Assembly (NCBI RefSeq): GCF_017349075.1
Contig: NZ_JAFMOF010000003.1
Coordinates: 992,001-1,056,000 of the forward strand
Direction of reading: 5' to 3'
Length of the DNA stretch: 64,000 nucleotides
From: Streptomyces triculaminicus
GTDB lineage: Bacteria > Actinomycetota > Actinomycetes > Streptomycetales > Streptomycetaceae
The position numbers were made by a program, and so were the translations under genes. Position 1 is the stretch's first letter, and every line of letters begins with the position of its first letter. Positions 33,691 to 43,440 of the stretch are shown here, piece after piece. A model generated the notes under the pieces. That model was not told where the DNA came from, did no database searches, and saw nothing but the letters and a program-made list of their open reading frames with translations.

Positions 33691-33995
33691 ACGCCACCCT
33701 CGACCGGGTCCGCGCTACGGGTCCGGTGATCTTCTCGAAGTGCACCCTGCGGGAGACGACCATCAGGGCATCCGATCTCAGCTCTGTCGCCTTCGAAGCA
33801 TGCGATCTACGGCTCGCCGAGTTCGAGGGTGGCAAGTACCGCGACTGCGACCTGCGTGGCAACGACCTGACCACGCTGCGGGGAGTGGCCGCGCTCAAGA
33901 AGGCCCTCATCGACCGTGCCCAGGTCGCCCAGCTGGCCGAAGCGCTGGCGGCCGAGCTGGAGGTCACCTACGGCGAAGACCTCGACGACGACTGA
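33687..33995 (+). pseudogene. C-terminal fragment of a pentapeptide-repeat protein
   Basis: From the deletion junction the frame reads PYATLDRVRATGPVIFSKCT, then repeats of the A(D/N)Lxx kind: ASDLSSVAFEACDLRLAEFEGGKYRDCDLRGNDL, and finally a helical acidic tail ending at 33995. The upstream half, including any start codon, has been replaced by the truncated radical SAM gene, so there is no in-frame start of its own except a weak internal GTG at 33726. Pentapeptide repeats form a right-handed quadrilateral beta helix. The two fragments together mark one deletion event. Confidence 0.7.
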
Positions 33996-34022
33996 CCGCT
34001 GCCGGGGATGAGAGGGACAGCC

Positions 34023-34763
34023 ATGGCAGTGAGCTTGGCGTTCAGCCAGTGCGGAAGCCTGCGGGAGCGGTGCGAGATCGGGTCCGTCCGGCTGAGCCAC
34101 GGTGAGGCGGACTACGACGAAGGGGCTGTCGTACCGGTCTGTGACTGGAGGCCCTTGAACACACGGGAAGCCCAAAGGCTCCAGGCTGAGCCTGGCATCC
34201 CCGATGGCGCCCTGATCGAACTGGTACGCCAGCCTTTACCGGATACCCAGGTGGAAGCGGCACCGGACCTCCATGCGGTCGCCGCCGGCCTCTATCCGTT
34301 CGCAGACCGCTGGCCTGCCGATTTTCTGGGCTGCGTCACGAACCCCGGCGACGCGCCGACGACCACCGAGGACCCTGCCACCGGGCGTCGGCTCGGCCTC
34401 CACGTCGACAACTGGGACCGGCTGCCGTACGGGCGCCGCCACGAAGGCCGGCGCAGGCTCTGCCTGAACCTCGGCCCCGGAGTCCGCTACTTTCTCCTCG
34501 GCGACCGGGAGATCGAAGAGATCTACCGACTTGTGCATCCCGACCCGGAACACCACTACCCGCACACGGACGACGTGAGGCGATACGTCGCTCGGGGACG
34601 ACCGTTGCAATGCCTGCGCATCCGCCTGGAGCCCGGCGACTGCTACCTGGCCCCCACCGAACTACTGCCGCATGACGGCTCCACCCTGGATGGCGAACAG
34701 CCTTCCACAGCCGCCTTCTGGCTGGGGCGGTGGCCGGCCGGGGCCGGCAGCACGGAGCCGTGA
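34023..34763 (+). CDS. possible Fe(II)-dependent oxygenase-like protein
   Basis: 246 aa, apparently intact, 27 bases after the pentapeptide fragment. The core has GLHVDNWDRLP (His127, Asp129), RRRLCLNLGPGVRYFLLGD and CLRIRLEPGDCYLAPTELLPHDGST (His217). An HxD...H triad with these flanking beta strands fits a double-stranded beta-helix non-heme iron oxygenase, but I cannot name the family. ATG 34023 has GAGGGA upstream. Codon 72 (34236-34238) is TTA. As the neighbour of a peptide-type radical SAM remnant it may have modified a peptide or amino acid; this is inference. Confidence 0.55.
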   Translation: MAVSLAFSQCGSLRERCEIGSVRLSHGEADYDEGAVVPVCDWRPLNTREAQRLQAEPGIPDGALIELVRQPLPDTQVEAAPDLHAVAAGLYPFADRWPADFLGCVTNPGDAPTTTEDPATGRRLGLHVDNWDRLPYGRRHEGRRRLCLNLGPGVRYFLLGDREIEEIYRLVHPDPEHHYPHTDDVRRYVARGRPLQCLRIRLEPGDCYLAPTELLPHDGSTLDGEQPSTAAFWLGRWPAGAGSTEP

Positions 34764-34945
34764 TTCCGTCCCGTGGCCCGCGAGATCAAGGCCCGTTCAT
34801 CGCGTTTGAAGCCCCTTGAGGCCTGCGGACGCGCACCCGCCTCGCGCGAAGGGCCGTCGACCGCGTCTTCCGCCGGGGCGGGGACATGGGCGACGGCCCA
34901 CAGGCGGCCCAGGGCGAAGGAATATCGCCCTGACCTGGCCAGATG

Positions 34946-36475
34946 TTAAATGTCCCGGAACGTTTCGATCTGGGCGCCGACCGAGTTGAGGCGTTCGGCG
35001 AGGTCCTCGTAGCCGCGGTTGATGACGTAGACGTTGCGGAGGACGGAGGTGCCCTCGGCGGCCATCATCGCCAGGAGCACGACCACGGCCGGGCGCAGGG
35101 CGGGCGGGCACATCATCTCGGCGGAGCGCCAGCGGGTGGGGCCCTCGACGAGGACGCGGTGCGGGTCGAGGAGCTTGACGTCCGCGCCGAGGCGGTTGAG
35201 GTCGGTGAGGTAGATGGCGCGGTTGTCGTAGACCCAGTCGTGGATGAGGGTCTGGCCCTGGGCGAAGGCGGCGATGGCCGCGAAGAAGGGCACGTTGTCG
35301 ATGTTGAGGCCGGGGAACGGCATCGGGTGGATCTTGTCGATCGGCGCACGGAGCTTGGAGGGGCGCACCGTCAGGTCGAGCAGGCGGGTGCGGCCGTTGT
35401 CGGCGCGGTACTCGGTGCTGCGCTCGTGGTCCAGGCCCATCTCCTCCAGGACGGCGAGCTCGATCTCCATGAACTCGATCGGCACCCGGCGGATCGTCAG
35501 CTCCGACTCCGTCACCACGGCGGCGGCCAGCAGGCTCATGGCCTCCACCGGGTCCTCGGACGGCGCGTAGTCGACGTCGCGGTCGATGGTGGCCACGCCG
35601 TGCACGGTGAGCGTGGTGGTGCCGATGCCCTCGACGCGTACGCCGAGCTCCTCGAGGAAGAAGCAGAGGTCCTGGACCATGTAGTTGGAGCTGGCGTTGC
35701 GGATGACGGTCACGCCGTCGTGCCGGGCGGCGGCCAGCAGGGCGTTCTCGGTCACGGTGTCGCCGCGCTCGGTCAGGACGATGGGGCGCGTGGGGGAGAC
35801 GGAACGATCCACCTGGGCGTGGTACGTGCCGTCGGTGGCCGTGATCTCGAGGCCGAAGTGGCGAAGCGCCGTCATGTGCGGCTGTACGGTCCGGGTGCCG
35901 AGGTCGCAGCCGCCCGCGTACGGGATCTTGAAGTGGTCCATGCGGTGCAGCAGCGGGCCCAGGAACATGATGACGCTGCGGGTGCGGCGGGCCGCCTCGG
36001 TGTCCATCGCGCCCAGGTCGAGCTCGGCGGGCGGCAGGATCTCGAGGTCGTTGCCGTCATTGATCCACCGGTGCCGGACGCCGATGCTGGCGAGCACCTC
36101 GAGGATCCGGTACACCTCCTCGATCCGCGCGACGCGACGCAGCGTCGTACGACCGGCGTTGAGCAGCGTGGCGCACAGCAGCGCGACGCACGCGTTCTTG
36201 CTCGTCTTGACGTCGATGGAACCCGACAGCCGGCGCCCGCCGACGACGCGCAGGTGCATGGGCCCGGCGTACCCGAGCGAGACGATCTCGCTGTCGAGGG
36301 CCTCTCCAATGCGGGCGATCATATCAAGACTGATGTTCTGATTTCCCCGCTCAATGCGGTTGACCGCGCTCTGGCTGGTCCCCAGAGCGTCCGCGAGCTG
36401 GGACTGCGTCCAGCCACGGTGCTGGCGGGCGTCGCGGATGAGCTTGCCGATACGGCTGAGGTAGGCGTCTGTCAT
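34946..36475 (-). CDS. murA: helix-turn-helix / UDP-GlcNAc 1-carboxyvinyltransferase (MurA) fusion
   Basis: 509 aa. Residues 8-62 are an XRE-type helix-turn-helix (RGWTQSQLADALGTSQSAVNRIERG). From ~74 to the end is an EPT-fold MurA-like domain: LRVVGGRRLSG, the KTSKNA lysine-asparagine motif, and the active-site loop GGCDLGTR with Cys190, which falls ~115 residues into the domain, the position of the catalytic Cys in E. coli MurA. MurA commits UDP-GlcNAc to peptidoglycan synthesis with phosphoenolpyruvate and is inhibited by fosfomycin. The fusion matches, as I recall, SCO5998 next to aconitase in S. coelicolor. The upstream palindrome at 36488 suggests autoregulation. Streptomyces have another MurA elsewhere, so this may be a dedicated or regulatory paralogue. 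Confidence 0.9.
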   Translation of the reverse strand: MTDAYLSRIGKLIRDARQHRGWTQSQLADALGTSQSAVNRIERGNQNISLDMIARIGEALDSEIVSLGYAGPMHLRVVGGRRLSGSIDVKTSKNACVALLCATLLNAGRTTLRRVARIEEVYRILEVLASIGVRHRWINDGNDLEILPPAELDLGAMDTEAARRTRSVIMFLGPLLHRMDHFKIPYAGGCDLGTRTVQPHMTALRHFGLEITATDGTYHAQVDRSVSPTRPIVLTERGDTVTENALLAAARHDGVTVIRNASSNYMVQDLCFFLEELGVRVEGIGTTTLTVHGVATIDRDVDYAPSEDPVEAMSLLAAAVVTESELTIRRVPIEFMEIELAVLEEMGLDHERSTEYRADNGRTRLLDLTVRPSKLRAPIDKIHPMPFPGLNIDNVPFFAAIAAFAQGQTLIHDWVYDNRAIYLTDLNRLGADVKLLDPHRVLVEGPTRWRSAEMMCPPALRPAVVVLLAMMAAEGTSVLRNVYVINRGYEDLAERLNSVGAQIETFRDI

Positions 36476-36487
36476 GAGACAGACGGT

Positions 36488-36503
36488 ATCTCAGATATGA
36501 GAT
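36488..36503. promoter_or_regulatory. palindrome upstream of the HTH-MurA gene
   Basis: ATCTCA-GATA-TGAGAT is a perfect 6+6 inverted repeat starting 12 bases upstream of the MurA start codon (gene on the minus strand). It is AT-richer than its surroundings. The protein's own XRE domain makes autoregulation the natural hypothesis. The start codon itself sits in a second small hairpin (GTCTGT...ACAGAC) with no clear ribosome binding site. Confidence 0.55.
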
Positions 36504-36554
36504 CTCCGCCCGTCGCGCCATGGCTCCTGCACAGGTTCTGCGCCTGTACGGCGG

Positions 36555-37109
36555 TCAGAAGCCGGACGTGTCGAGTTCGAGGGCGAAGGGGGCGGGAAGG
36601 TGTACGGAGGTACCGAAGGGGCGCGGGCCGTCCGTCTTCGCGTAACCAAGCCTGCTCGGCTCGCTGAAGAGCGTGCAGGTCCGCTCCTGGCGGTCCACGA
36701 GGAGGTAGAGGGGAGCGCCGTACTCGGCGTAGCGGCGGCGCTTCACGATACGGTCGGTGTCGCCGTTGGACTCGGAGGTGACTTCGACGACGAGCAGGGT
36801 CTGGTCGGGTACAAGGGCGCCACCGCCCTTCGCCAGCTCTCGGGGTACGACGGCCAGGTCCGGTACGTACCAGTTGGAGCTGCCCGGCAGGTCGAGGTCT
36901 CCGGAGCCCGCCCTGCACCCGAGCTTCCGCAGGGTGGGTCCGAGCTGTTCGCGGATCTCGTCGGCTACGTTCTCATGATCCCATGTGGGCACGGTTGTCT
37001 GGATGACCCCCTCGACGATCTGCGTCCGATCGCCCTTGACGTGCTGGATCGCGTACTTCAGCGCCTTTTCGGGGTCGTCGGCTGCGTACGAATGGGGCTG
37101 TGCGCTCAT
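36555..37109 (-). CDS. Uma2-family endonuclease-like protein
   Basis: 184 aa protein of the Uma2/DUF820 family with a PD-(D/E)xK nuclease-like fold: VPDLAVVPRELA, then LLVVEVTSESN (the ExxK-like beta strand), KRRRYAEYGAPLYLLVDRQERTCTLF. These proteins are abundant in Streptomyces and cyanobacteria; their role is not settled, with suggestions of mobile or restriction-like nucleases. ATG 37109 has GGGAGGA upstream. It stands alone between MurA and an alpha/beta hydrolase, with no restriction or transposition partner visible. Confidence 0.88.
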   Translation of the reverse strand: MSAQPHSYAADDPEKALKYAIQHVKGDRTQIVEGVIQTTVPTWDHENVADEIREQLGPTLRKLGCRAGSGDLDLPGSSNWYVPDLAVVPRELAKGGGALVPDQTLLVVEVTSESNGDTDRIVKRRRYAEYGAPLYLLVDRQERTCTLFSEPSRLGYAKTDGPRPFGTSVHLPAPFALELDTSGF

Positions 37110-37312
37110 CGGTCCTCCCAGGGACTGTGTGACTGCAGCATGACGACTGTCCCTGATCTACAGCAATTGCCATGGCCGACCCGCCCGTTCGGCCCAACGC
37201 TCACCCGAACTGGTGAACCAGACCCGCGTGTTCTCCGGGAGTTCCGTCCTGCGAGGATCGGATCAACGGCGGCGGTCGTACGGGTGGCCGCCCGCAGGGG
37301 GAGGTGGGCTTG

Positions 37313-38209
37313 ATGGCAGCTCAGATCGGTTCCTTCGCCAGTGACGAGGCGCGGACGCGGGTGCTCGCCGCCTACGACCGGGCCATGGCGTTCTGGCCGG
37401 AGCCGTGGGACGAGCGGGACGTCGAGACGGCCTATGGGGCCACCCGGGTGTACGGGTACGGCGCGGAGGGCGACGGCGTTCCCGTCGTGCTGCTCCACGG
37501 GCAGAGTGCCGCGCCCACCGAGTGGGCGCCGCACGTCGCCGCGCTCGCCGAAGGGCGGCGGGTGTTCGCCGTGGACCGGGTGGGGGAGCCCGGGTACAGC
37601 ACGCAGACCGCGCCGGTGCGGACGCCGGAGGACACGGCCGCGTGGCTGGAGGAGGTCCTCGCCGGGCTGGGGCTCGAGCGGGTGCATCTGGTGGGGCACT
37701 CGTACGGCGGATGGGTAGCGCTCAATCACGCCGTACGCGCCCCCGGGCGTGTCGCGTCGGTGGCCGTCTACGACCCGCCGCGCGCCCTCGCGCCCCTCAA
37801 GGCCGGATTCGTGTTCGGGGCCGTCGCCCAGTTCGTCGGCCCCGAGAGCTTCCGGACCCGCTGGTTCGACGAACTGATCGGACCGACGGGCCTGCCGGCG
37901 GAGGAGGCCGAGGTCCAGGCCCGGTTCTCGCTGGAGGCGATACGCGGCTTCCGTATCCGTCTGCTGCCGCCCCAGCACATAAGTGACGAGGAACTGCGCG
38001 GCGTCACCGTGCCCGCCCTCGTCCTGCTCGGCGGCGAGAGCCGGGTGCACGACGCCCGGCGGGCGGGGGAGCGGGCGCGGCGCCTCGTGCCGGGCGCCCG
38101 CGTGGAGGTCGTGCCCGGTGCCGGTCACGGCATCCCGGTGGCGCTGTTCAACGACCGGGTGCCGGAGTTCGTGCGCGAGGTGGAGGACCGGCAGGACGCC
38201 CGCTCCTGA
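37313..38209 (+). CDS. alpha/beta hydrolase
   Basis: 298 aa alpha/beta hydrolase fold enzyme. VVLLHGQSAAPTEWAPHV gives the oxyanion-hole HG, LVGHSYGGWVAL the nucleophile elbow serine, and VPGAGHGIPVALF the catalytic histidine near the C-terminus; the acid probably lies in LLGGESRVHDARRA. ATG 37313 follows GGGGAGG. A 12-base palindrome (CTGGTGAACCAG, 37210-37221) lies about 90 bases upstream and could be an operator. The substrate is unknown; esterase, lactonase or haloperoxidase-like activities are all possible. Confidence 0.88.
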   Translation: MAAQIGSFASDEARTRVLAAYDRAMAFWPEPWDERDVETAYGATRVYGYGAEGDGVPVVLLHGQSAAPTEWAPHVAALAEGRRVFAVDRVGEPGYSTQTAPVRTPEDTAAWLEEVLAGLGLERVHLVGHSYGGWVALNHAVRAPGRVASVAVYDPPRALAPLKAGFVFGAVAQFVGPESFRTRWFDELIGPTGLPAEEAEVQARFSLEAIRGFRIRLLPPQHISDEELRGVTVPALVLLGGESRVHDARRAGERARRLVPGARVEVVPGAGHGIPVALFNDRVPEFVREVEDRQDARS

Positions 38210-38226
38210 AGCTCACGCGACTGAGC

Positions 38227-39339
38227 TCACGCACCCGGCCCGCCCGCGCCGCGGGTCACGGCGAGCAGGGCCATGTCGTCGCTGATGCGGCCTCCGGTGT
38301 GGCGGTCCACGTCGTGGAGGAGGGTGTCGAGCAGCTCGTCCGGGCCGGGGAGGTCGCGGCCGGTCAGGCAGGCGACGGGGTCGTAGAAGGCGCCGACCCG
38401 GTCGCGCGCCTCGGTGAGGCCGTCCGTGTAGAGCAGGAGCGTCGTTCCGGGAGGGAAGGGCACGGTGTGGACGCGGTCCTCGCCGGTGCCCGGCTCCGCC
38501 AGGGCCAGGGGCAGGGCCGGCTCGGGGGGCTCGGCGGTGCGTACCGTGCCGCCGTGCAGCAGGAGCGGCGCCGGATGGCCGCGGTTGACCAGCCGCAGTT
38601 CGTCGCCGGAGGGCGGGATCTCGGCCAGGACGCCGGTGACGAAGCCTTCGGTCCGCTCGAATCCCGACCGCCGCTCCGCCTCGCGGATCAGCGCCCGCTC
38701 CAGGCGGGCCGCGATGCCGGCGAGGGTGGCCTCCTCGTCGGCCGCCTCGCGGAACGCGCCCAGCGCCACGTCCACCGCCTTGACCGCCTCCATGCCCTTG
38801 CCCCGCACGTCGCCGACGACGCAGCGCATCCCGTACGGGGTGTCCTGTACGCCGTACAGGTCGCCGCCGATCTGCGCGTCCTTCACGGCCGACTGGTACC
38901 GCACGGCGATCCGCAGCGCCCCGACGGCGGCCGGCGGCTCCGGCAGGATGGCGCGCTGCACGGCGAGGGCGACCCGGCGGGCGGACTGCAGCCGGACGTC
39001 GCTGTAGTACATGAGGCGGTTGACGACGACGGCGAGGGCCGAGACGGTCGCGACGGCCGCCAGCTCGCTGCGCCCGCCCGTGTCCCCGATGAGGCCGAAG
39101 TGGGTGAGCAGCGCGGCGTCGGCGGCGCAGGCGCCGAGGCCCGCGAGGATCGTCGCGCGCAGGGACAGCAGGGCGGCGGCCGTCATCGGCGCGGCCGTGT
39201 AGAAGGCCTCGGCGCTGAAGTGGGGAGAAGTGGAGTAGTCGAGGAAGGCGCCGCCGACGAGCAGGAGGACGGGCAGCCACTGCAGGTGGCTCAAGCATCC
39301 GCGCCTGATCGCGTCACCTCCCGCGCCCGGTGCCCTCAC
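38227..39339 (-). CDS. membrane-anchored PP2C/SpoIIE-type phosphatase
   Basis: About 370 aa. The N-terminal region has two or three hydrophobic segments (LQWLPVLLLVGGAFLDYST, then ALLSLRATILAGLGACAADAALL), followed by a SpoIIE/PP2C domain with IGGDLYGVQ, VGDVRGKGMEAV, GHPAPLLL, LLLYTDGLTEARD and DDMALLAVTR, the metal-binding set. Such phosphatases in Streptomyces dephosphorylate anti-sigma-factor antagonists. The start is uncertain: GTG 39339 is chosen for its GGGAG at seven-base spacing and proximity to the first membrane segment. An ATG at 39423 would add a low-complexity extension. It converges with the hydrolase gene (18-base gap). Confidence 0.87.
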   Translation of the reverse strand: MRAPGAGGDAIRRGCLSHLQWLPVLLLVGGAFLDYSTSPHFSAEAFYTAAPMTAAALLSLRATILAGLGACAADAALLTHFGLIGDTGGRSELAAVATVSALAVVVNRLMYYSDVRLQSARRVALAVQRAILPEPPAAVGALRIAVRYQSAVKDAQIGGDLYGVQDTPYGMRCVVGDVRGKGMEAVKAVDVALGAFREAADEEATLAGIAARLERALIREAERRSGFERTEGFVTGVLAEIPPSGDELRLVNRGHPAPLLLHGGTVRTAEPPEPALPLALAEPGTGEDRVHTVPFPPGTTLLLYTDGLTEARDRVGAFYDPVACLTGRDLPGPDELLDTLLHDVDRHTGGRISDDMALLAVTRGAGGPGA

Positions 39340-39545
39340 GTAGCCGCTCCCGCTCCCGCTCTCGCGTGCCGTGCGGTGCCGTGCCCGCCGCCGTGCGGTG
39401 TTCCGTACACCACGCTCAAGCATCCTCGGGCCGGTTTGGGGCTGCCAGTCAGGGCATGGCTGTGGGGTTACGCGCCGTATGTCCCGGTCTGTCGACACCG
39501 GACGGCCCATCCGGACATGACCGTGCGGCCTCGATGTACTAGAGT

Positions 39546-39563
39546 TATCTCGACATCGAGATA
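39546..39563. promoter_or_regulatory. perfect palindrome upstream of aconitase, TamR-like operator
   Basis: TATCTCGA-CA-TCGAGATA is a perfect 8+8 inverted repeat 130 bases upstream of the aconitase start. The MarR-family regulator TamR of S. coelicolor, as I recall, binds an 18-base palindrome of this general type before tam and the aconitase gene sacA during oxidative stress. The match is from memory; the palindrome itself is directly visible. Confidence 0.6.
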
Positions 39564-39609
39564 TCTGCCGAGAGGCGTACCGCCGTCGCGCCAGTAAGGC
39601 GTACCTAAC

Positions 39610-39623
39610 TTAGGCACACCTTA
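39610..39623. promoter_or_regulatory. possible iron box (DmdR/IdeR-type) upstream of aconitase
   Basis: TTAGGCACACCTTA agrees with the central part of the actinobacterial iron-box consensus (TTAGGCTAACCTAA) at 11 of 14 positions. It lies 70 bases before the aconitase start, 46 bases after the palindrome. Iron-responsive control would suit a gene for an iron-sulfur enzyme. Assignment by eye only. Confidence 0.5.
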
Positions 39624-39692
39624 GCGGATGCGCGCGGTGGGGTGGCGGCAGGATTGCCGCAGTACGCGAATTCATGCATGAAGGAGACTGTC

Positions 39693-42407
<2,715 letters not shown>

Positions 42408-42427
42408 CGGTTCCGGTAGCAGAGCGG

Positions 42428-42466
42428 CGAGGGCCGCACCCCGTTTCGTACGGGGTGCGGCCCTCG
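42428..42466. terminator. strong hairpin terminator after aconitase
   Basis: Perfect 17-base arms (CGAGGGCCGCACCCCGT at 42428-42444 and its complement at 42450-42466) around TTCGT, 20 bases after the acnA stop, with TTTCCCTT a few bases after the stem. Confidence 0.92.
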
Positions 42467-42480
42467 TGCGTTTCCCTTGC

Positions 42481-42547
42481 GAACACGGCACCTTGAGGAA
42501 CGCGGCACCTTGAGGAACGCGGCGCTTTGACGAACACGGCGCTCCCG
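42481..42547. repeat. 17-bp tandem repeat, about four copies
   Basis: Units GAACACGGCACCTTGAG (42481), GAACGCGGCACCTTGAG (42498), GAACGCGGCGCTTTGAC (42515) and a partial GAACACGGCGCT (42532) follow each other without gaps, directly after the aconitase terminator. Differences are confined to a few positions. It lies upstream of the peptide genes and is probably noncoding. Confidence 0.85.
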
Positions 42548-42698
42548 GGCGCGCGTTCACCCCACCACCCTCCCGGGGCATCCCTCAACACGACCGGGTG
42601 ATCGGGGGGTTGGGGAAGTGTCGGGCGTTACCCCGCTGGTTAGGCTCCCCGCCGGGACGGAGCGACTGCTTCCTCCCAGAGGGAGGGATTTGTCAGCG

Positions 42699-42971
42699 AT
42701 GGGATCCGCCGTCACCTTCGGGGAGCTTGCCGGGATCTCCGGCGAGGAACTTCCCCCGCGGATCGCGCTCTCGAGCGTGTTGCTGCCCGCGGGCACCGAT
42801 CAGCCCGTGTTTCCGACGCTGGTGCGAACGGATCACGGAACGACGGTGGCCTACGCCTGCCAGTACCGGCAGGACGCCGGCAGCCCCGGCCTTCTCGTCG
42901 CGCTGGGACTGGCTCCCAGCTCTCCCGGCTACAGCACCACCTGCATTCCTGCGGCCATTTCCAGCCGCTGA
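42699..42971 (+). CDS. precursor-like peptide 1 (candidate RiPP precursor)
   Basis: 90 aa peptide beginning MGSAVTFGELAGISGEELPPR, a leader-like acidic/hydrophobic stretch, then VFPTL, DHGTT, ACQ, GSPGLLVALGL and a C-terminal TTCIPAAISSR. The same ordered blocks occur in the next gene: (T/S)F.ELA.I.GE.LP.R, DHGTT, ACQ, (S/T)PGLL..LGL, TCIP.A.SS. Each peptide has exactly two Cys, in ACQ and TCIP, with a Ser/Thr-rich tail. I do not recognise the family. ATG 42699 is used; TTG 42690 with GAGGG six bases upstream is an alternative. The following membrane protease gene suggests leader removal or processing; a modified, secreted product is inference. Confidence 0.7.
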   Translation: MGSAVTFGELAGISGEELPPRIALSSVLLPAGTDQPVFPTLVRTDHGTTVAYACQYRQDAGSPGLLVALGLAPSSPGYSTTCIPAAISSR

Positions 42972-43010
42972 TCTTCGTCATTCGAGCGCCATTCGAGAAG
43001 GGGAACGCAC

Positions 43011-43343
43011 ATGGTCAACGCCATCAGCTTCGAGGAACTCGCCGACATCGCCGGTGAGGTGCTGCCCGAGCGGACCGTCATGGGCGTCATCGCGACGCCG
43101 CTCGGCCTCGCGGATCCCGGCCCCAGCGGGGCGGGCGCCGGCGCCGGCAGCTCCAGCTCCGCGGCGGCCACGGGCGGCGGCGTGTTCGCCCCCGTCCCGC
43201 ACGACCACGGCACGACGATGCTCTCGGCCTGTCAGGCCGTCGACCGGCAGGGCACCCCGGGCCTCCTCGGCTCGCTGGGCCTGCCGTCCACCAACCCCAC
43301 CACCAGCATGACGTGCATCCCCACGGCCGTCTCCAGCCACTGA
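43011..43343 (+). CDS. precursor-like peptide 2 (candidate RiPP precursor, paralogue of peptide 1)
   Basis: 110 aa, starting MVNAISFEELADIAGEVLPER and sharing all conserved blocks with peptide 1. It differs by a longer middle linker rich in Gly, Ala and Ser (GAGAGSSSSAAATGGG) between the leader-like part and VFAPV-DHGTT. The C-terminus is TCIPTAVSSH. The two Cys are about 42 residues apart, closely matching the spacing in peptide 1. ATG 43011 has AAGGGGA upstream. The 39-base gap to peptide 1 and ~100-base gap to the protease gene suggest one operon. The paired design recalls two-component peptides, but nothing here proves bactericidal activity. Confidence 0.75.
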   Translation: MVNAISFEELADIAGEVLPERTVMGVIATPLGLADPGPSGAGAGAGSSSSAAATGGGVFAPVPHDHGTTMLSACQAVDRQGTPGLLGSLGLPSTNPTTSMTCIPTAVSSH

Positions 43344-43440
43344 TTCCCGCCTAGCGGCTCGCCGTACGCGTTCGGGGAGGGGCCGGGGCATCCCGGTCCC
43401 TCCCCGGCCCGTCCCGCCAGCAACCCCACGGAGTGCGCCC

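Noticed and set aside
37210..37221. CTGGTGAACCAG as a DasR site
   Set aside because: The DasR element needs a four-base centre between TGG and CCA arms; here the centre is two bases, so it was only kept as an unassigned palindrome near the hydrolase gene.
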